Assembly: GCA_949752795.1 (NCBI GenBank)
Contig: OX457056.1
Coordinates: 177,654,428-177,718,427 of the forward strand
Source: Hyperoodon ampullatus
Taxonomy: Eukaryota; Chordata; Mammalia; Artiodactyla; Ziphiidae
Direction: 5' to 3'
Length of the DNA stretch: 64,000 nucleotides
The position numbers were made by a program, and so were the translations under genes. Below are positions 11,646 to 22,759 of this stretch, in pieces (within the stretch, counting starts at the first letter, position 1; each line of letters starts with the position of its first letter). Below the pieces are notes generated by a model. The model was not told the DNA's origin, did not search any database, and was given only the letters and a program-made list of their open reading frames with translations.

Positions 11646-13954
11646 ATGCCTACTTAATGGTGAAATAACTAGAATGGGGAAAAAAGGAAGGCAGCTGGTA
11701 GAGTGCAGGCAAAGAGCCATGGATAGGTCTGTACTAAGCAAATTTAGGTTGGCAGGCCTGACTTTCAAACCAGTTGCATTGACTATTAGTAAAAATGATA
11801 ATGTCTCAACACCTAGACATTTCTTTCTAAATTTCATCTGAGTGTCCACTAATGGCTGACGTTTATGAATGTCACTGTCAACCGGGGTTGCTGGTCGATG
11901 ACAGGCAGCCTGGTGAGCAGGCAGCTGTCCATCAAAACTGAAGGAAAGAGATTCAAAAGCCAAGGCGGAGAGAAATCGGGAACTTGGCCTGTGCAGTGCA
12001 CCATGAGGGAAGGAGGGGAGGGGAGAAACCTCGGCAATTTGTTTTTAATATTTTGCTTGTTCTGGATACCGGGAAAGCTGCATATATTGGCTTCTGACTA
12101 ATGAAAACAGAGGGGAGCCAGGCTGGAAACCTGGCCGTGTTTCCGTGCACAATTAGGTTTGTTTGTTTAGGTCTCTTTTTATTTGTTTTCAGATGACTCA
12201 GATAGGAATACTGCAGGCCTTTCAAAGCAAAGTGTTCTTATATGTATTTTGGGTCTAGGGTTTCGCCAAGCGCAGAAAGCCTTGGCTTCCTGAGGTTATT
12301 TTCCTATCCAAGGGTTTTTCAAACTTTCAAGTGGAGCTGGAAGAAGGCCGTTGCAAACCAGGTTATTTTTCTTAGCAGACCCCAGCCTGGGGTTTCAGGG
12401 GGGACAGGGATCGCAAACATATAAACACAAATCTCCCCAAACAGCATACAGGGCACCCATTGTGTGGATCTCCGGCGCGGCCTCTGCTGACAGCTTTACC
12501 ATCTGCACACTTAGTCCTCTCTGGAAACCTCTTTGTGAGTCTGCCGCCTTCTCTCCAGACATAGCGATGGACTCTCCCTTGAAATCTTTATCTGCCTATA
12601 AACCGTTCAGCTTTCAAGCCTTCCCACTTTCATTGCCGCGGGTTGGGGTCTGACACCTCCGGTGAAATGCAGAGATATTTACCATCTGGGAAGCTGCCGA
12701 GCGCCTGGCTGAGTTCCTCTGCCTAAGGGGAGCGACTCCGCGGAGATGGATTGCTCCTGGTGAGTTGAACCCACATCCAAGGCATTGGGAAGAGCCTTTG
12801 GAGGCGCTGGGCAGTGGCCTTTCCCCTCCCCTTTGAGCAAAATGCAAACCAGACGACGGCGAGGACCACTCCGGGGTCCCTTCTTGGAGGCTTCTTCCCA
12901 GTAGCCCTGCCTCTGTGGGATAAGTCAGAGGACAGAGACAGCCCAAGGAGTCCTGGTTGTTTTCAAATACTAAGAGTTTATGTAGGTGGCAGAAGCAGGT
13001 TTCCTAAACTCCTTGGAAGCTAGATCCCAGCCTAAGAATCTGAGAGTCAGTCTCCCCTGCTCGGCTTGTCCATGTTAAATGGAGGAGACCGGCCGGCGTG
13101 CTGGCCAGAGAAGCACTTTATACTGAGTCACTGCAGCAAAAGTTTTGTTAACCACGATTTGGTTTTTCAATGCTCCTCTCCCTCTGAATGAGTCTGTAAA
13201 CTCTTCTGCTTTTAAGACTCTCCTCCTTCAGTGTTTGAAGTTTGAAACCTCCCGAAGCTTTTAGGAGAAAGATTTGTTCCATCGAAATTTACACGTCTCA
13301 GGAATTTCTTTCCAAACCACTGTCTTCTAGAGCTATATCCCGGGGCCAAATGAAATTCTGCCCCATCTCCTGCACCCACTACTGCTCCACTGCTGGGCCA
13401 TGACAGGCGGCGCTGGGACAATGGCCCTGTGTCCTAGAAGCTGGGGGTGCAAGTAGTTTAGCAGAGAGGTGAGCCCAGGAAGCATGTGAGGGAGAGAGGA
13501 GGTGGCTCTGGGCCGCTGGAGCTCAGTCCTGCCGGGCACCCTGTGACTGACTGCGTGCAATGTGACTCCGATCGGCCCACCGACGCGCAAGGAAGCTGCC
13601 CCTGGTGTTGGGGTCTGCTCCTGGAGTGCTAGCTCCCTGGAGCACAGTGCAAGCCACTCTTGCAGCCAGAGGATGTCCCCAGGAGGAGAGAGCCCCAGGC
13701 CAGCATGGAACTCTCCGGAGACCACTTCAGGGGTAGGGTGAGGGTCTATGGAAGGGGCACCAGCCGTGTCTACAGCATCTGCTGTACCCTAAGGTGACAT
13801 AAGGAAGGGCACAGTCATCAGAAAGAGACAGGACTACTCTCCCTGGACTGTGTTTACTAAGGCAGGGAAGTGGGCGAATATGAATACCTGTTAACACTAG
13901 GCGAAACAGCAAGGGCTGAAAAGCAAAAGGCCTTGGTTCCACTCTCAGTTTGCT
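11646..13954. other. Repeat-poor 2.3-kb stretch
   Basis: No transposon is recognised and no coding exon can be supported. 12450-12960 and 13370-13720 are locally richer in GC and CpG. 12100-12240 has A/T-rich motifs (caattagg, ttatttgttttcagatgactcag) typical of unique DNA. Minus-strand frames such as 13333-13725 match nothing known to me. Confidence 0.4.
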
Positions 13955-14360
13955 GTTTATCCATTTACTTAGCAGATATTTACAGCTGGCCCACCTGCGT
14001 CAGGCTGTGTGCTTGGTGCTGGGGTTCAGTGGGGGGCAAGCCAAGCTCTGGCTCTGCCTTGGAAGACCACAGTCTAGTGGCGGGTGCAGACAAGCAAGGA
14101 GTTAATGCAAGTGAGTATGGCAGCAGGCCGAAGGGCCCCCTCATCTAGGCTGGTAGGGTCAGGTGTCCCTTCCTTGAGAAGGGAGGGGAAGAGTATTCCA
14201 GCGAGAAGGAGCAGAATGTGAGAATGCCTGGAGGCACCAGTGCACATGTACAGAGTCGGGGCTGTTCTCTAGTAGGTGGTGAGTGGGAGTGAGGCACGAT
14301 AAAGATGGACGCCAACAAAGACCAGATCATACAAGACCTTGGCGGCCACTTCACAGCGTT
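13955..14360 (+). repeat. Old high-copy mammalian repeat
   Basis: Order of phrases: 'gcttggtgctggggttcagtgg', 'ccacagtctagtgg', 'gagtattccagcgag', then 'gaccagatcatacaagaccttggcggcc'. The same repeat type recurs at 17390, 24120, 34650, 35810 and 52845. Class not assigned. Confidence 0.5.
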
Positions 14361-14668
14361 TATGCTGTGTACCAGTGCAATGGGGAATGGCCTGGTATTA
14401 TTGCTATTGTTATTCTTTAATTAACATTTATCAATACTTATCTGTTTCATTGCCTCTTGAATCCCACCTCTTCCTTCTGAGTTCAATTCCTTTCTTCCTG
14501 AAGACCGTCTTTTAGTAGCTCTTCACTGATGGCTGTGAGTGGTGAACTCGCTCAGTCAAGGGTGGATCCAGTTTTCTTGGAGCCTGCAGCTTATGCAATT
14601 TGAGGGCCTTCTTTAAGAGAAACGATGCCAACTATAAATACACGACTAAGAATGAAAGTAAATATTGA

Positions 14669-15308
14669 TGTGGTGGAGGGTTAATTTGGGAGATTGGGAC
14701 AGACACATACACACCACTATATATAGAATAGATGACTAATAAGAACCTACTGAGGGGCTTCCCTGGTGGCACAGTGGTTAAGAATCCGCCTGCTAATGCA
14801 GGGGACACGGGTTCAAGCCATGGTCCAGGAAGATCCCACATGCCGCGGAGCAACTAAGCCCGTGCGCCACAGCTACTGAGCCTGCGCTCTAGAGCCCGCG
14901 AGCCACAACTACTGAGCCTGCATGCCACAACTACTGAAGCCCGTGCACCTAGAGCCCGTGCTCTGCAACAAGAGAAGCCACCGCAATGAGAAGCCCGTGT
15001 GCTGCAACAAAGAGTAGCCCCCGCTCACCACAACTAGAGAAAGTCTGCGTGCAGCAACGAAGACCCAATGCAGCCAAAAATAAAAATTAATTAATAAAAA
15101 CAAAAAAAGAAAGAAAAGAACCTACTGAATAGCACAGGGAACTCTATTCAGTGCTCTGTAATGACCTATATGGGAATAGAATCTAAAAGAGTGGAAATAT
15201 GTGTATGTATAACTGACTCACTTTGCTGTACAGCAGAAACTAACACAACATTGTAAATCAACTATACTCCAATAAAAAAAAATTTTTTTAAAGCACACTT
15301 AAAAAAAA
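14669..15308 (+). mobile_element. 5'-truncated L1 (cetartiodactyl), carrying a SINE
   Basis: L1 3'UTR in sense: 'gattgggacagacacatac', 'gatgactaataagaacctactga', (SINE), 'atagcacagggaactc', 'ctgtacagcagaaactaac', 'actatactccaataaa'. A perfect 15-bp target-site duplication, gaaagtaaatattga, is at 14654-14668 and 15309-15323. The tail has two A-runs separated by about 18 bp ending 'aaagcacactt', which may be a small 3' transduction. Confidence 0.93.
14754..15115 (+). mobile_element. CHR SINE, long form, nested in L1
   Basis: Starts ggggcttccctggtggcacag and ends 'acccaatgcagcc' with an A-rich tail. Its 13-bp duplication aagaacctactga lies at 14741-14753 and 15116-15128, inside L1 sequence, so the SINE is younger than the L1. 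The motif 'cacaactactgagcctgc' is tandemly repeated within its body. Confidence 0.95.
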
Positions 15309-15323
15309 GAAAGTAAATATTGA

Positions 15324-16009
15324 CAAGAAAAGAAATCTCAACAGAGATAAGAAAGCTGACAAATAAGACAAACAGCATAAAACCAGAAAAATAACTTTTT
15401 TATTAATTACCTATAATATTTTCTAACTTCTCCTCATGATGGTGGCATTGGAAAGACCATAGGCCTTTTGGGGTTTGAGTAGGAGGAAGATGAGTTTGCC
15501 TACATTTATTTTGGGTTTCATGGGATATGTTAGGTGGTTTTCAGTCATTTCCGTGTATAATTTAGTTATTACGGGGCGTACAAATTTTGGAATGTCTTCC
15601 AGAAATACTCCTACCATCCAAATGTTGCCTTGCCTGGCACACAGTGTCAGAGGTTGGATGGAGATGCAAAAAATCCTACAATGCCTGGCACCAAAAATAT
15701 GTGGATGGCTGAGAAACAAGGTTTAAGATGTATAGAGCCATATATAATATTCTAGTCTGTGGAAAATTCTCCTAATATCAGAAACGTAGAGGATTCATTC
15801 TTATTCAATATCTAATCAAAATGGAAGTTTTCTTCCATTAAGAATATATTTGATAATACAGTGTATACAATTATAAATATACTACATATTTACACGCGTA
15901 TGTGAAAGAAATTCTGCAGAGTTTTTCCCAAAGTTGACAACAATACTAAATATTTACGTGACACTACCAAAAAAAGAGTTGTAAAGCTGAAAGAAAAAAA
16001 TTTAAAATA
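15324..16009. other. AT-rich unassigned stretch
   Basis: No gene seen. Opposed open frames at 15423-15726 match nothing known. AT-rich throughout, probably an eroded repeat. Confidence 0.35.
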
Positions 16010-16270
16010 TCAATAATGGAAAACAAATTTGGTTAATCATGTTAGAGGGGAAAATGTATTGTCTTTCTGGTCTATCTATAGAAAATGATATTACAAAATC
16101 ACACATGAAGAGGTGATTAAAGACTATGTAGCTAAAAATGGAATAAGTCTACATGCAATATGGTATCCTGGATTGGATCCTGGAAAAGAGAAAGGACATA
16201 CATAGAAAAACTGGTGAGGTAGGTGAATAAATGGGTGGATACAATCATATGATTATTGATGATCTACAAA
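16010..16270 (+). mobile_element. Old L1-like 3'UTR fragment
   Basis: 'acatgcaatatggtatcctggattggatcctgg' and 'gaaaggacatacatagaaaaactggtgag' match the same old repeat that is longer at 57290-58130, remembered as an L1M-type 3'UTR. Confidence 0.5.
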
Positions 16271-16274
16271 TTCA

Positions 16275-16734
16275 AGGATGCCCAGATGCCAATGAAGCAG
16301 GTATTTGAATATTTGGATTTCCAAGGGCCAAAGCTAAAGCCAGAGCTGAAGAGTAGATATTAGCCAAATATGGAGGCCGAAGTTGCACTTTGTTGCATCT
16401 CTTGATAAAAGCCAGCCCTTTACCAAGAGGGTCCATTCAAGGTCAAATGATCGCTCCCAGGACAGCCATGGCATCAATGCATGTGCCAACCACATGCACT
16501 AACCACTCATGTGCTAGCTGCCCTCGTTTTCAGTGTCACTTTTTGGTTTGGACAGGAGGACATTTATCTTTCTTTCTTATAAACTCAGTTATGTATTTAA
16601 ATTCCTAGTATATTCCATATACATTACATATGTATATGGATTTCCAAGTTAGTTTAGCTCATCAGTTTGCTGGGCTGATTTTCAGCAGGAGAGTGGCACA
16701 GTGAACTGGATGATTTATCAGTAGAAGGTAGTTC
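16275..16734. other. Unassigned stretch
   Basis: No gene or named repeat seen. 16610-16650 is AT-rich ('catatacattacatatgtatatgg'). Confidence 0.35.
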
Positions 16735-17560
16735 TGGCTACAGTGTGGAGAATGGATTTCAGATTTCAGGTGTGGGGTAAAACGAAGACAGAAAGAGCTG
16801 ATTTAATTCCATTGCAGAGATGATAAATGGCAATTTGAATAAGAGGAATCAGAGCAGGGAAGGAGAGAAGTGGATGTATTGAGACATTTAGAGGTAAAGG
16901 AACAGAACATGGTGGTAAAGTAGCTTTGAAGATGGCGGGGGAAGGATGGGGAGTCTAAGATGCGCCCGGTGTGTGGGGAGGGGGAAGCAGCTGGGTGGAT
17001 GGTGCTGCTGTTTCTTGAAATAGAAACAGAAAAGGAGGAGGAGGAGAAGCCCTGTGAGGAAGACAAGGAGTTCAACGGTGAACGTGCCAAGTTTTAGATG
17101 CCTGTGTAGCATCCAAGTGGACATCACCAATTCGCAGAACGGAATACAGGTCGGAAGCTCCGGAGAGAGATCTGATCGACCTGGACGTGTGGATTTGGGA
17201 CTTGCAGTGGACGTTAACTGCATATAAAGTGTTTAGAAGGTAGCCTGGTACACAGTAAGCACTGTGTGAGGCTGACCTGTCACTAACGGTCACTGGAGTA
17301 GAGGAGACAGGCGTCGATGAAACCAGTACAAACGTACAACTGTGCTGAGCTGATGCAGAAAAATACATGATGTCAGGAAGCCGGTAACGGGGGAATCTGA
17401 CATAATCAGGAGAGTCGGGGAGGGCTTCCCTGAGGAAGTGGCACTTGACCAGAGACCTGAGGGATGAATAGAAGACATTAGGTAACAAGGGGAAGAACGA
17501 ACGTTCCAGGCTGAGGGAAGAGCATGTGCAAAGCTCTGTGGAGAAGGGATTGCAGGCACA
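16735..17560 (+). repeat. Old high-copy mammalian repeat fragments
   Basis: 'ttttagatgcctgtgtagcatccaagtgg' at 17090-17120, 'gggagggcttccctgaggaagtggcacttgaccagagacctg' at 17415-17465 and 'cgttccaggctgagggaagagcatgtgcaaag' at 17500-17535 are segments of the repeat also found at 35810-36760. The order is disrupted, so more than one insertion may be present. Confidence 0.45.
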
Positions 17561-17859
17561 TGTAAGAAGTTAACTCTCATTATGGCTGAGGAACACCAGG
17601 GCAGCCTGTGCCTCAGGAAAGGCCTGTCACCTCTCTGGGAGAATAGACTAAGCAATTTACAAGGCCCTCCTTTTATATAGTCTCACATTCTGGAGTTTGG
17701 TGATCCTCTTTTTTTTTTTTAATTTTCAAGATAATACTGGTGGTAACATGTTCAGAGAAACTTCTCTAATAATAAACTGTAGAAATGATCCCTGAAAATA
17801 CAGTCTTTGTGACCCTTTTAACTTCTCGTTTTTGTAAAAAGAGTTCTGTAGAAAAATTG

Positions 17860-18060
17860 CAAGAATAGAATAATGAACTCCTATAAATTTCCACTAGGAT
17901 TCACCAATTATTAAAATTTTGCCATATTTGCTTTCTCTATCATCCACCTACCTATTAATCAATACATTGTATATACATATATAATATCTATATCTAATTA
18001 TAATACATATTATTGCCGAGCCATTTAAGAGTAAGTTACAGACAACACAGCCTTCATCCT
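17860..18060 (+). mobile_element. Old L1M fragment
   Basis: 'gaactcctataaatttccactaggattcaccaattattaaaattttgcc' followed by 'atatttgctttctctatcatcc' is a remembered L1M/L1ME 3' segment. Confidence 0.55.
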
Positions 18061-18189
18061 TAAACACTTCAGCATGCATTTCCTAAGAATGAGAGCATTC
18101 TCTTTCATGACCATAGTACAATGATCAAATTCAGGACTGGGTCTGCAATCCAGAGTCCTATGCTCTCCTTAAGTGTCAAGGGCCTTCAA

Positions 18190-18370
18190 CAGCAAACCTA
18201 TACTGAGCACCTGTTGTGTGCAAGGTGCCATCCTCTGTACTGAGTGTTCAGACTGGTATGAGAAGCAAATCAATAGGCAGATATCTACACTGAAACTTGG
18301 AAAGAGCAATGGCAGATGCAAGCAGGAGTGCCACGGGAATGTAGAGAAAGGAAATCTGGGCAGAGACATC
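18190..18370 (+). repeat. Old high-copy repeat fragment
   Basis: 'tactgagcacctgttgtgtgcaaggtgcc' and what follows resemble the start of the high-copy repeat also seen at 13955 and 46790. Confidence 0.4.
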
Positions 18371-18379
18371 TAGTTGTCT

Positions 18380-18865
18380 ATCCCATATCCAGCTTCCTCT
18401 TCTTCCTCACTAACTGGGCCTTTGTACTACTAGGGTTTCTAATGTACCCAACTCAAAAACTACATTCTCCAATTCCTCTTTTGAGAGACCAAATATGTAT
18501 AAGCAGAAGTCATTGTTTAGAGCTTCTGGGAAAACTTACTAAAACAGCCTAGCCACCGGGGAGGCACACACTTTGGCTCTTGACCTTTCTTCCTTCCTGC
18601 TGCTAGGAATATCATTGTGATAGCTAGAGCTGCAGCAGCCATCTTGCAGCCATGAGGAGGTATTAAATAGGGAAGTGAATGTTAGGAATGATGGAGCAGA
18701 AAGACAAAAGGATCCTGGGTCGTTGGTGATAAAGTGGAGCCACCGTACCAACCCTGAATTGCCTGCTCCAAACTCTTTAAGAGGGAGGAATTAACTACCT
18801 CATTTAAGCCATTAATTGGGGTGTCTGTTACATATTAGAGTTGCATGTAGTCCTAACTAATAAAT
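18380..18865 (+). mobile_element. Ancient LTR-like interspersed repeat
   Basis: 'gcagcagccatcttgcagccatgagg', 'gagcagaaagacaaaaggatcctgggtcgttggtg' and 'catttaagccattaattgggg', then 'agtcctaactaataa', follow the order of an old LTR-type repeat also seen at 42485-42960. Confidence 0.5.
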
Positions 18866-19231
18866 CACCTGATACACTCTTGGAGATCCAGGGACAATAT
18901 GCTGCAGATTATGAAGAATAAGTAGGAAAGAATTGGGTAAAAGGGTAGGAGGAGGCTCCAGAGTACAGATTTTAGCTTAAGAGTAGCAGAGGCCACTGAA
19001 AAGATTTGAGGAGAGTCTCAGTATTGAATTTTAGTTTTCGGAAGCAAGTTAGGTTTAATTTAAGTGTAGCAATTTAGCTACACTTAAAGGAGGGGAAAGA
19101 ATGAAGTCAGGAAAACTAGTAAGAGAGTTGATGTGACAATCTCTGCAAGGAATGAAATGATCCTGAAATAATGCAGTACAACAGTGCAAAAAAAAAAAAA
19201 AAGCAAGTTCTCTACTCTCAGCAAGACTTGG
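18866..19231. other. Unassigned; A-run at 19187-19203
   Basis: 'gagtagcagaggccactgaaaagatttgaggagagtc' at 18980-19020 resembles the old high-copy repeat. Otherwise nothing is recognised apart from a homopolymeric A run. Confidence 0.35.
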
Positions 19232-19392
19232 GGTCCCATCTGGGCTTTGCTACTTATTAGCTATATGACCCTGAGCAAATGACTTCTTAATGCCTCAGTC
19301 CCTTCCTATCTCCATGAGATTGTTAAGAGAATTCAATGAGGCCATGCATGCACAATGCTTAGAGCAGTACCTGGCACCCACTAATTCGTTGC
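19232..19392 (+). mobile_element. MIR SINE
   Basis: 'cttattagctatatgaccctgagcaaatgacttc', 'tgcctcagtcccttcc' and 'gcttagagcagtacctggcaccc' are the sense MIR core and 3' part. Confidence 0.8.
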
Positions 19393-19439
19393 TGAGTCTG
19401 TGGCAGTGAAAGACAGATTCTAGGCAATAATGTAGAATA

Positions 19440-20080
19440 AGATGGAATCAGCAGAATGCTGACACCAGTTGGATGGTAGGAGGGGTGAGTAAGAGAGAGA
19501 AAGGAATTAAAAAGACTTCTGTGGAAGAACCAATCTGGGGAGAAAGACAATGATTCCCGTTTCAGATCGGCAGAGTTGGTGCTCTCTCTAGCTGTCCACA
19601 TGGAGATGACCAGTGTTCACCTGCGTGGGTAGGTGTGGAGCCAGGCAAGGATCTGAGCTGGAGCCGGGATGGGGGATGAGATCACAGCCCACAGGTGAGT
19701 GGGTAGAATGAAAAGGGAAGAAGGCCAAGAGGGAGGAGCCCTGTGGCTGGTGCTGGTGGACAAAAAGGACTCATCAAGGAAACTGAAGAGGACTGGGTTC
19801 AAGGTTACGGGAAAAGCAGAGGGAGTGTCCCAGAAAATTCAAGGGAGAGAAAATTTGCAGAAAGAAGCGTCAGTAGTCCTAAGTGTGGCAGAGCTATCAA
19901 ATAAGGTGTGAGAATTGGGCTTGGGGTTGAGCAGCAAAGAAGTCACTGGGGCCCCAGGGTTGTTAACTGAGGGTCCGTGGGGCCATCAGAACTCAGGGTG
20001 ATGATGGGGCTGGAAGGCAGAGTGTGGTCAGTGGAGCTGTAAAGGAGAGTTAACGATCGGGGAGAGGGTTTGCGTGAAGG
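19440..20080 (+). repeat. Old high-copy repeat debris
   Basis: 'agaataagatggaatcagcagaatgctgacaccagttgg', 'aggccaagagggaggagccctgtgg' and 'cagagggagtgtcccagaaa' look like pieces of the high-copy repeat at 35210-36760. Low-confidence assignment. Confidence 0.35.
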
Positions 20081-20397
20081 TGAGGAAAAGAGTTATGCTG
20101 CAGTAGGAACTAATAAAGAGAAGAAAATGCAAGGAAAGTAAGATGCTAGAAAGAGCCTTAGGAAGACGAGAAGTGCGGGCTTGATATCCGTGAGAGGACC
20201 CAAAGCTGGGCCACGGTCTTTGCCCCACGCCCAGAGGGTGGAAAATGGCCCACCGCGGGGCTGGGAAGCCGGAGTGCCCTGCAGGGATGGGCTGGGAGAT
20301 TGTGGGGAGAATCTCCAGTCTGAGCCTCTGTGGACAGGGGAGGGCAGAGAGAGAGGGATGCAGGGAGACAGAGAAGAAGGTGGACACTAGTCACCTG
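20081..20397 (+). repeat. Left arm of large inverted repeat
   Basis: Pairs with the reverse complement of 21061-21374. The core 20188-20325 matches 21132-21269 with one difference in 138 bp by eye (ccacgg against ccaggg). The outer part has scattered substitutions (for example gacgag/gatgag and tgcggg/tgcaga) and small indels. The inner edge has the shared string gaaggtggacactagt. Open frames in both arms give similar peptides only because the DNA is duplicated. Confidence 0.93.
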
Positions 20398-21060
20398 AAC
20401 TTCCCCTGTGGGAGGACCGGTGCCACCAGCCCCTTGACAAGCATCCTTCCTGGGACCCTGTTCCGCCCCGGGAGCACCTGAGATTCAGGGACTCAAGGAC
20501 GGCCTGGGGCCCGGACGCCCGTGTGAGCCCACGGTGGCACCTTCATCACCGAGCTCCACCGTGCGAGGGACAAGACAGTGGAGCTGCCAGAGAAGACACG
20601 GGGATGCGGCCCGAGACGGAGGATGGACTGAAGTGATTTCCAAGGCAGATGCGTTAGAGGGGCCGGGCTTGAGCAGCGGAGTCGGACTCCGGGGAGGGAA
20701 CCGCCGCGGGAAGCGGCCCACAGGCCCCGCCCCAGCCCTGAGGTTCCCGGCGGCGAAGCAGCTCCCGCGGCGCCCAGGGCCTGCGAGCGCACCCGGGAGG
20801 GGGCAGCAGCGCCCCGCGAAAGCCGAGCTCCCAGGCCGGCGGGCTGGGGAGGAAAGCCGCTGCTCCCCGCAGGTGGACGGGGGAAACCGTGGACCGGGCC
20901 AGGCCGGGGCAGCGCCCCCTCGGCACCCCCAGACGCCCCCCGCCGGCCGGCCCGCTGCCTTTGCTGCGCCCGCACGGGCCTGAGCATCCTCCTGGGCCTC
21001 TGCCCCTTGAGGGCAGCCTCCCGAAGCTGTGCCCCTGACGGTGTGCAGAGCGCTCAGTAA
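20398..21060. promoter_or_regulatory. CpG island between inverted-repeat arms
   Basis: Very GC-rich and CpG-dense, especially 20640-20985 (for example ccgccgcgg, cccggcggcg, ccgccggccggcccgc). CpG density appears close to that expected from base composition, whereas CpG is depleted in the rest of the window. No TATA box, splice-like exon or known protein is seen. The long frames on both strands (plus 20534-20983, minus 20493-20987 and 20654-21070) are what GC-rich DNA gives by chance. It could be a promoter of an unannotated non-coding RNA or an alternative first exon, which is inference. Confidence 0.7.
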
Positions 21061-21374
21061 TCAGGGTCACTAGTGTCCACCTTCTTCTGCATCTCTCCCC
21101 CAGCTCTCTCTAACCCCCTCTGTCCACGGAAGCTCAGACTGGAGATTCTCCCCACAATCTCCCAGCCCATCCCTGCAGGGCACTCCGGCTTCCCAGCCCC
21201 GCGGTGGGCCATTTTCCACCCTCTGGGCGTGGGGCAAAGACCCTGGCCCAGCTTTGGGTCCTCTCACGGACATCAAGTCTGCACTTCTCATCTTCCTAAG
21301 GCTCCTTCTTGCATCTTACTTCCCTTCTGTTTTCTTCTCCTTATTAGCGCCCACTACTGCATAGCTCCCTCCTC
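21061..21374 (-). repeat. Right arm of large inverted repeat
   Basis: Reverse complement of 20081-20397. The near-identical core is 21132-21269. Outward, similarity continues through the reverse complement of 'ttctccttattagcgcccactactgcatag' and fades by about 21374. Confidence 0.93.
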
Positions 21375-22609
21375 CCCTCCCGCGGGGCCAGCCCCAGTCC
21401 TGGTTCCCACCTCATGAAGCAGAGACCCCACCTCTTGCTTGGGCCACTGTCCACTAGGCCCTGCTGTTCTGTGTGATGTGAGCCAGGTGGCCTGCAGCTC
21501 TGCCAGGAAGGCCCATGCAGAGCCCACCTTGTAAGAGGGGCCTGGGCTGGTCCTCGCAGGCTCGCTGGCTACTTGCCAGGCCCGGGAGCCCAGACTAGCC
21601 CTGATGTCCTGAGACTCAGAGTAGCCAGTTGCACAAATATAACTCACACCACATATTGGATGTGAAGGGAAAACAGAGTAGTATTATTTTGCTTAGAACT
21701 AATCTGGTCTTTTTCCTCTGAGCCACACCCACTAGTTAGTGGGATGGGGAGGAAAAACTAAATGTCAATCCAGTTAAACTTTGAGCTGATATTTTAAACC
21801 CTTCGGATAATGTTTGGCCTTTAGGAAAAACACTCTGTCTTTGATAGCCCCGGCTCCCTCTGTCTCCCCACACTAGAGGCCCCAGAGTATGGAGCGAGGA
21901 GGGCTTTCTCCCCTCATGGCACCAGGGGCAGTGAGTTCTTTGTTCTCATGAAGGCCCCTGGATGTGTGCTGTCCATTGGTCTTCGGGGAGACTTTTTTTT
22001 TTTTTGGTTGGGTCATATTTGGCCTCCTGGCCCCCAGTACTCAAGGTGTGACCCGTTCTTCCAGCCCAGGTAGTGCTCCCAGTGACGATTTGTTGTCTCG
22101 GTCTCAGTTGGGCTGCAGGCCCAGCTCTTTCCATGGGCCCTCCACTCTGTTAGCTGAGAGGTCACCCTGTCTCCAAACAGAAGGCCCCCTCGGTGGGCCC
22201 ATTGGCTCCCAGCTCTGTATCTGCCCCCCATGAGACTGAGGGTGGTCCAGGGAAGCTGAACTTCAGGCCTCACTCATGCTGACCATGCGGAGCTCCTTTT
22301 CTGTGGCTGTTCCCTGGGTTCTAATGGGGTGGCATATGCAGTGGCTTCCTCCCAAAGTCCCAAGGGTGACACTAACTTCTCTAACACCCTCCCTCTGCAG
22401 ACCCAGAGGTGGGGACAGGCAAGGCGTTTCTGCCGATGGCCTGGCTCTTCTCGGTCTGTTTACTGTTTACTTCCTCCTCTTTTTTAAGATTCTCAGGTAG
22501 AGAGAAAGGGTGGGCTCTTCTAATACTTTTGTCCCCTCCTTTCTGACTCCCACGCGGCCTAAATGACTGGCGTTGGCATCTTACTGTGTATATGGGAGAA
22601 CTCCAAGCT
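21375..22609. other. Unassigned stretch
   Basis: Moderately GC-rich, with no named repeat and no supportable exon. A T-run occurs at 21992-22003. Confidence 0.4.
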
Positions 22610-22620
22610 TCAGGCTTTCT

Positions 22621-22759
22621 TTCTTTTTTTTTTTTTCTTTCAGCTATACATATACATATCTTCATTCTTTTTTAGATCATTTTCTCCTGTAGGTTATCAC
22701 AGAATACTGCATAGAATCCCCTGTGCTATACAGGAGGTCCTTGGTGGTTATCTGTCTTA
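22621..22759 (-). mobile_element. L1 3'UTR fragment with early poly(A)
   Basis: Minus strand: 'acagataaccaccaaggacc', 'tgtatagcacaggggattc', 'tatgtatatgtatagctgaaag', then directly an A-rich tail. The usual terminal block of about 75 bp ('ctttgctgtaca...ccaataaa') is missing. Flanked by an 11-bp duplication tcaggctttct at 22610-22620 and 22760-22770. Confidence 0.88.

Noticed and set aside
16925..16940. 'gaagatggcggg' and 26510 'aaagatggcggtg' as YY1-type promoter motifs
   Set aside because: Single short motifs with no CpG island or transcript evidence; expected by chance in 64 kb.
20493..20987. 164-codon minus-strand and 149-codon plus-strand frames in the CpG island
   Set aside because: Both strands are open because GC-rich DNA has few stop codons. 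The peptides are Gly/Pro/Ala/Arg-rich with no known domain.
20181..21291. Two similar small peptides (about 70 residues) on opposite strands, suggesting a duplicated gene
   Set aside because: The similarity is simply that of the inverted-repeat DNA. The match is as strong in non-coding parts and there is no sign of codon-level constraint.
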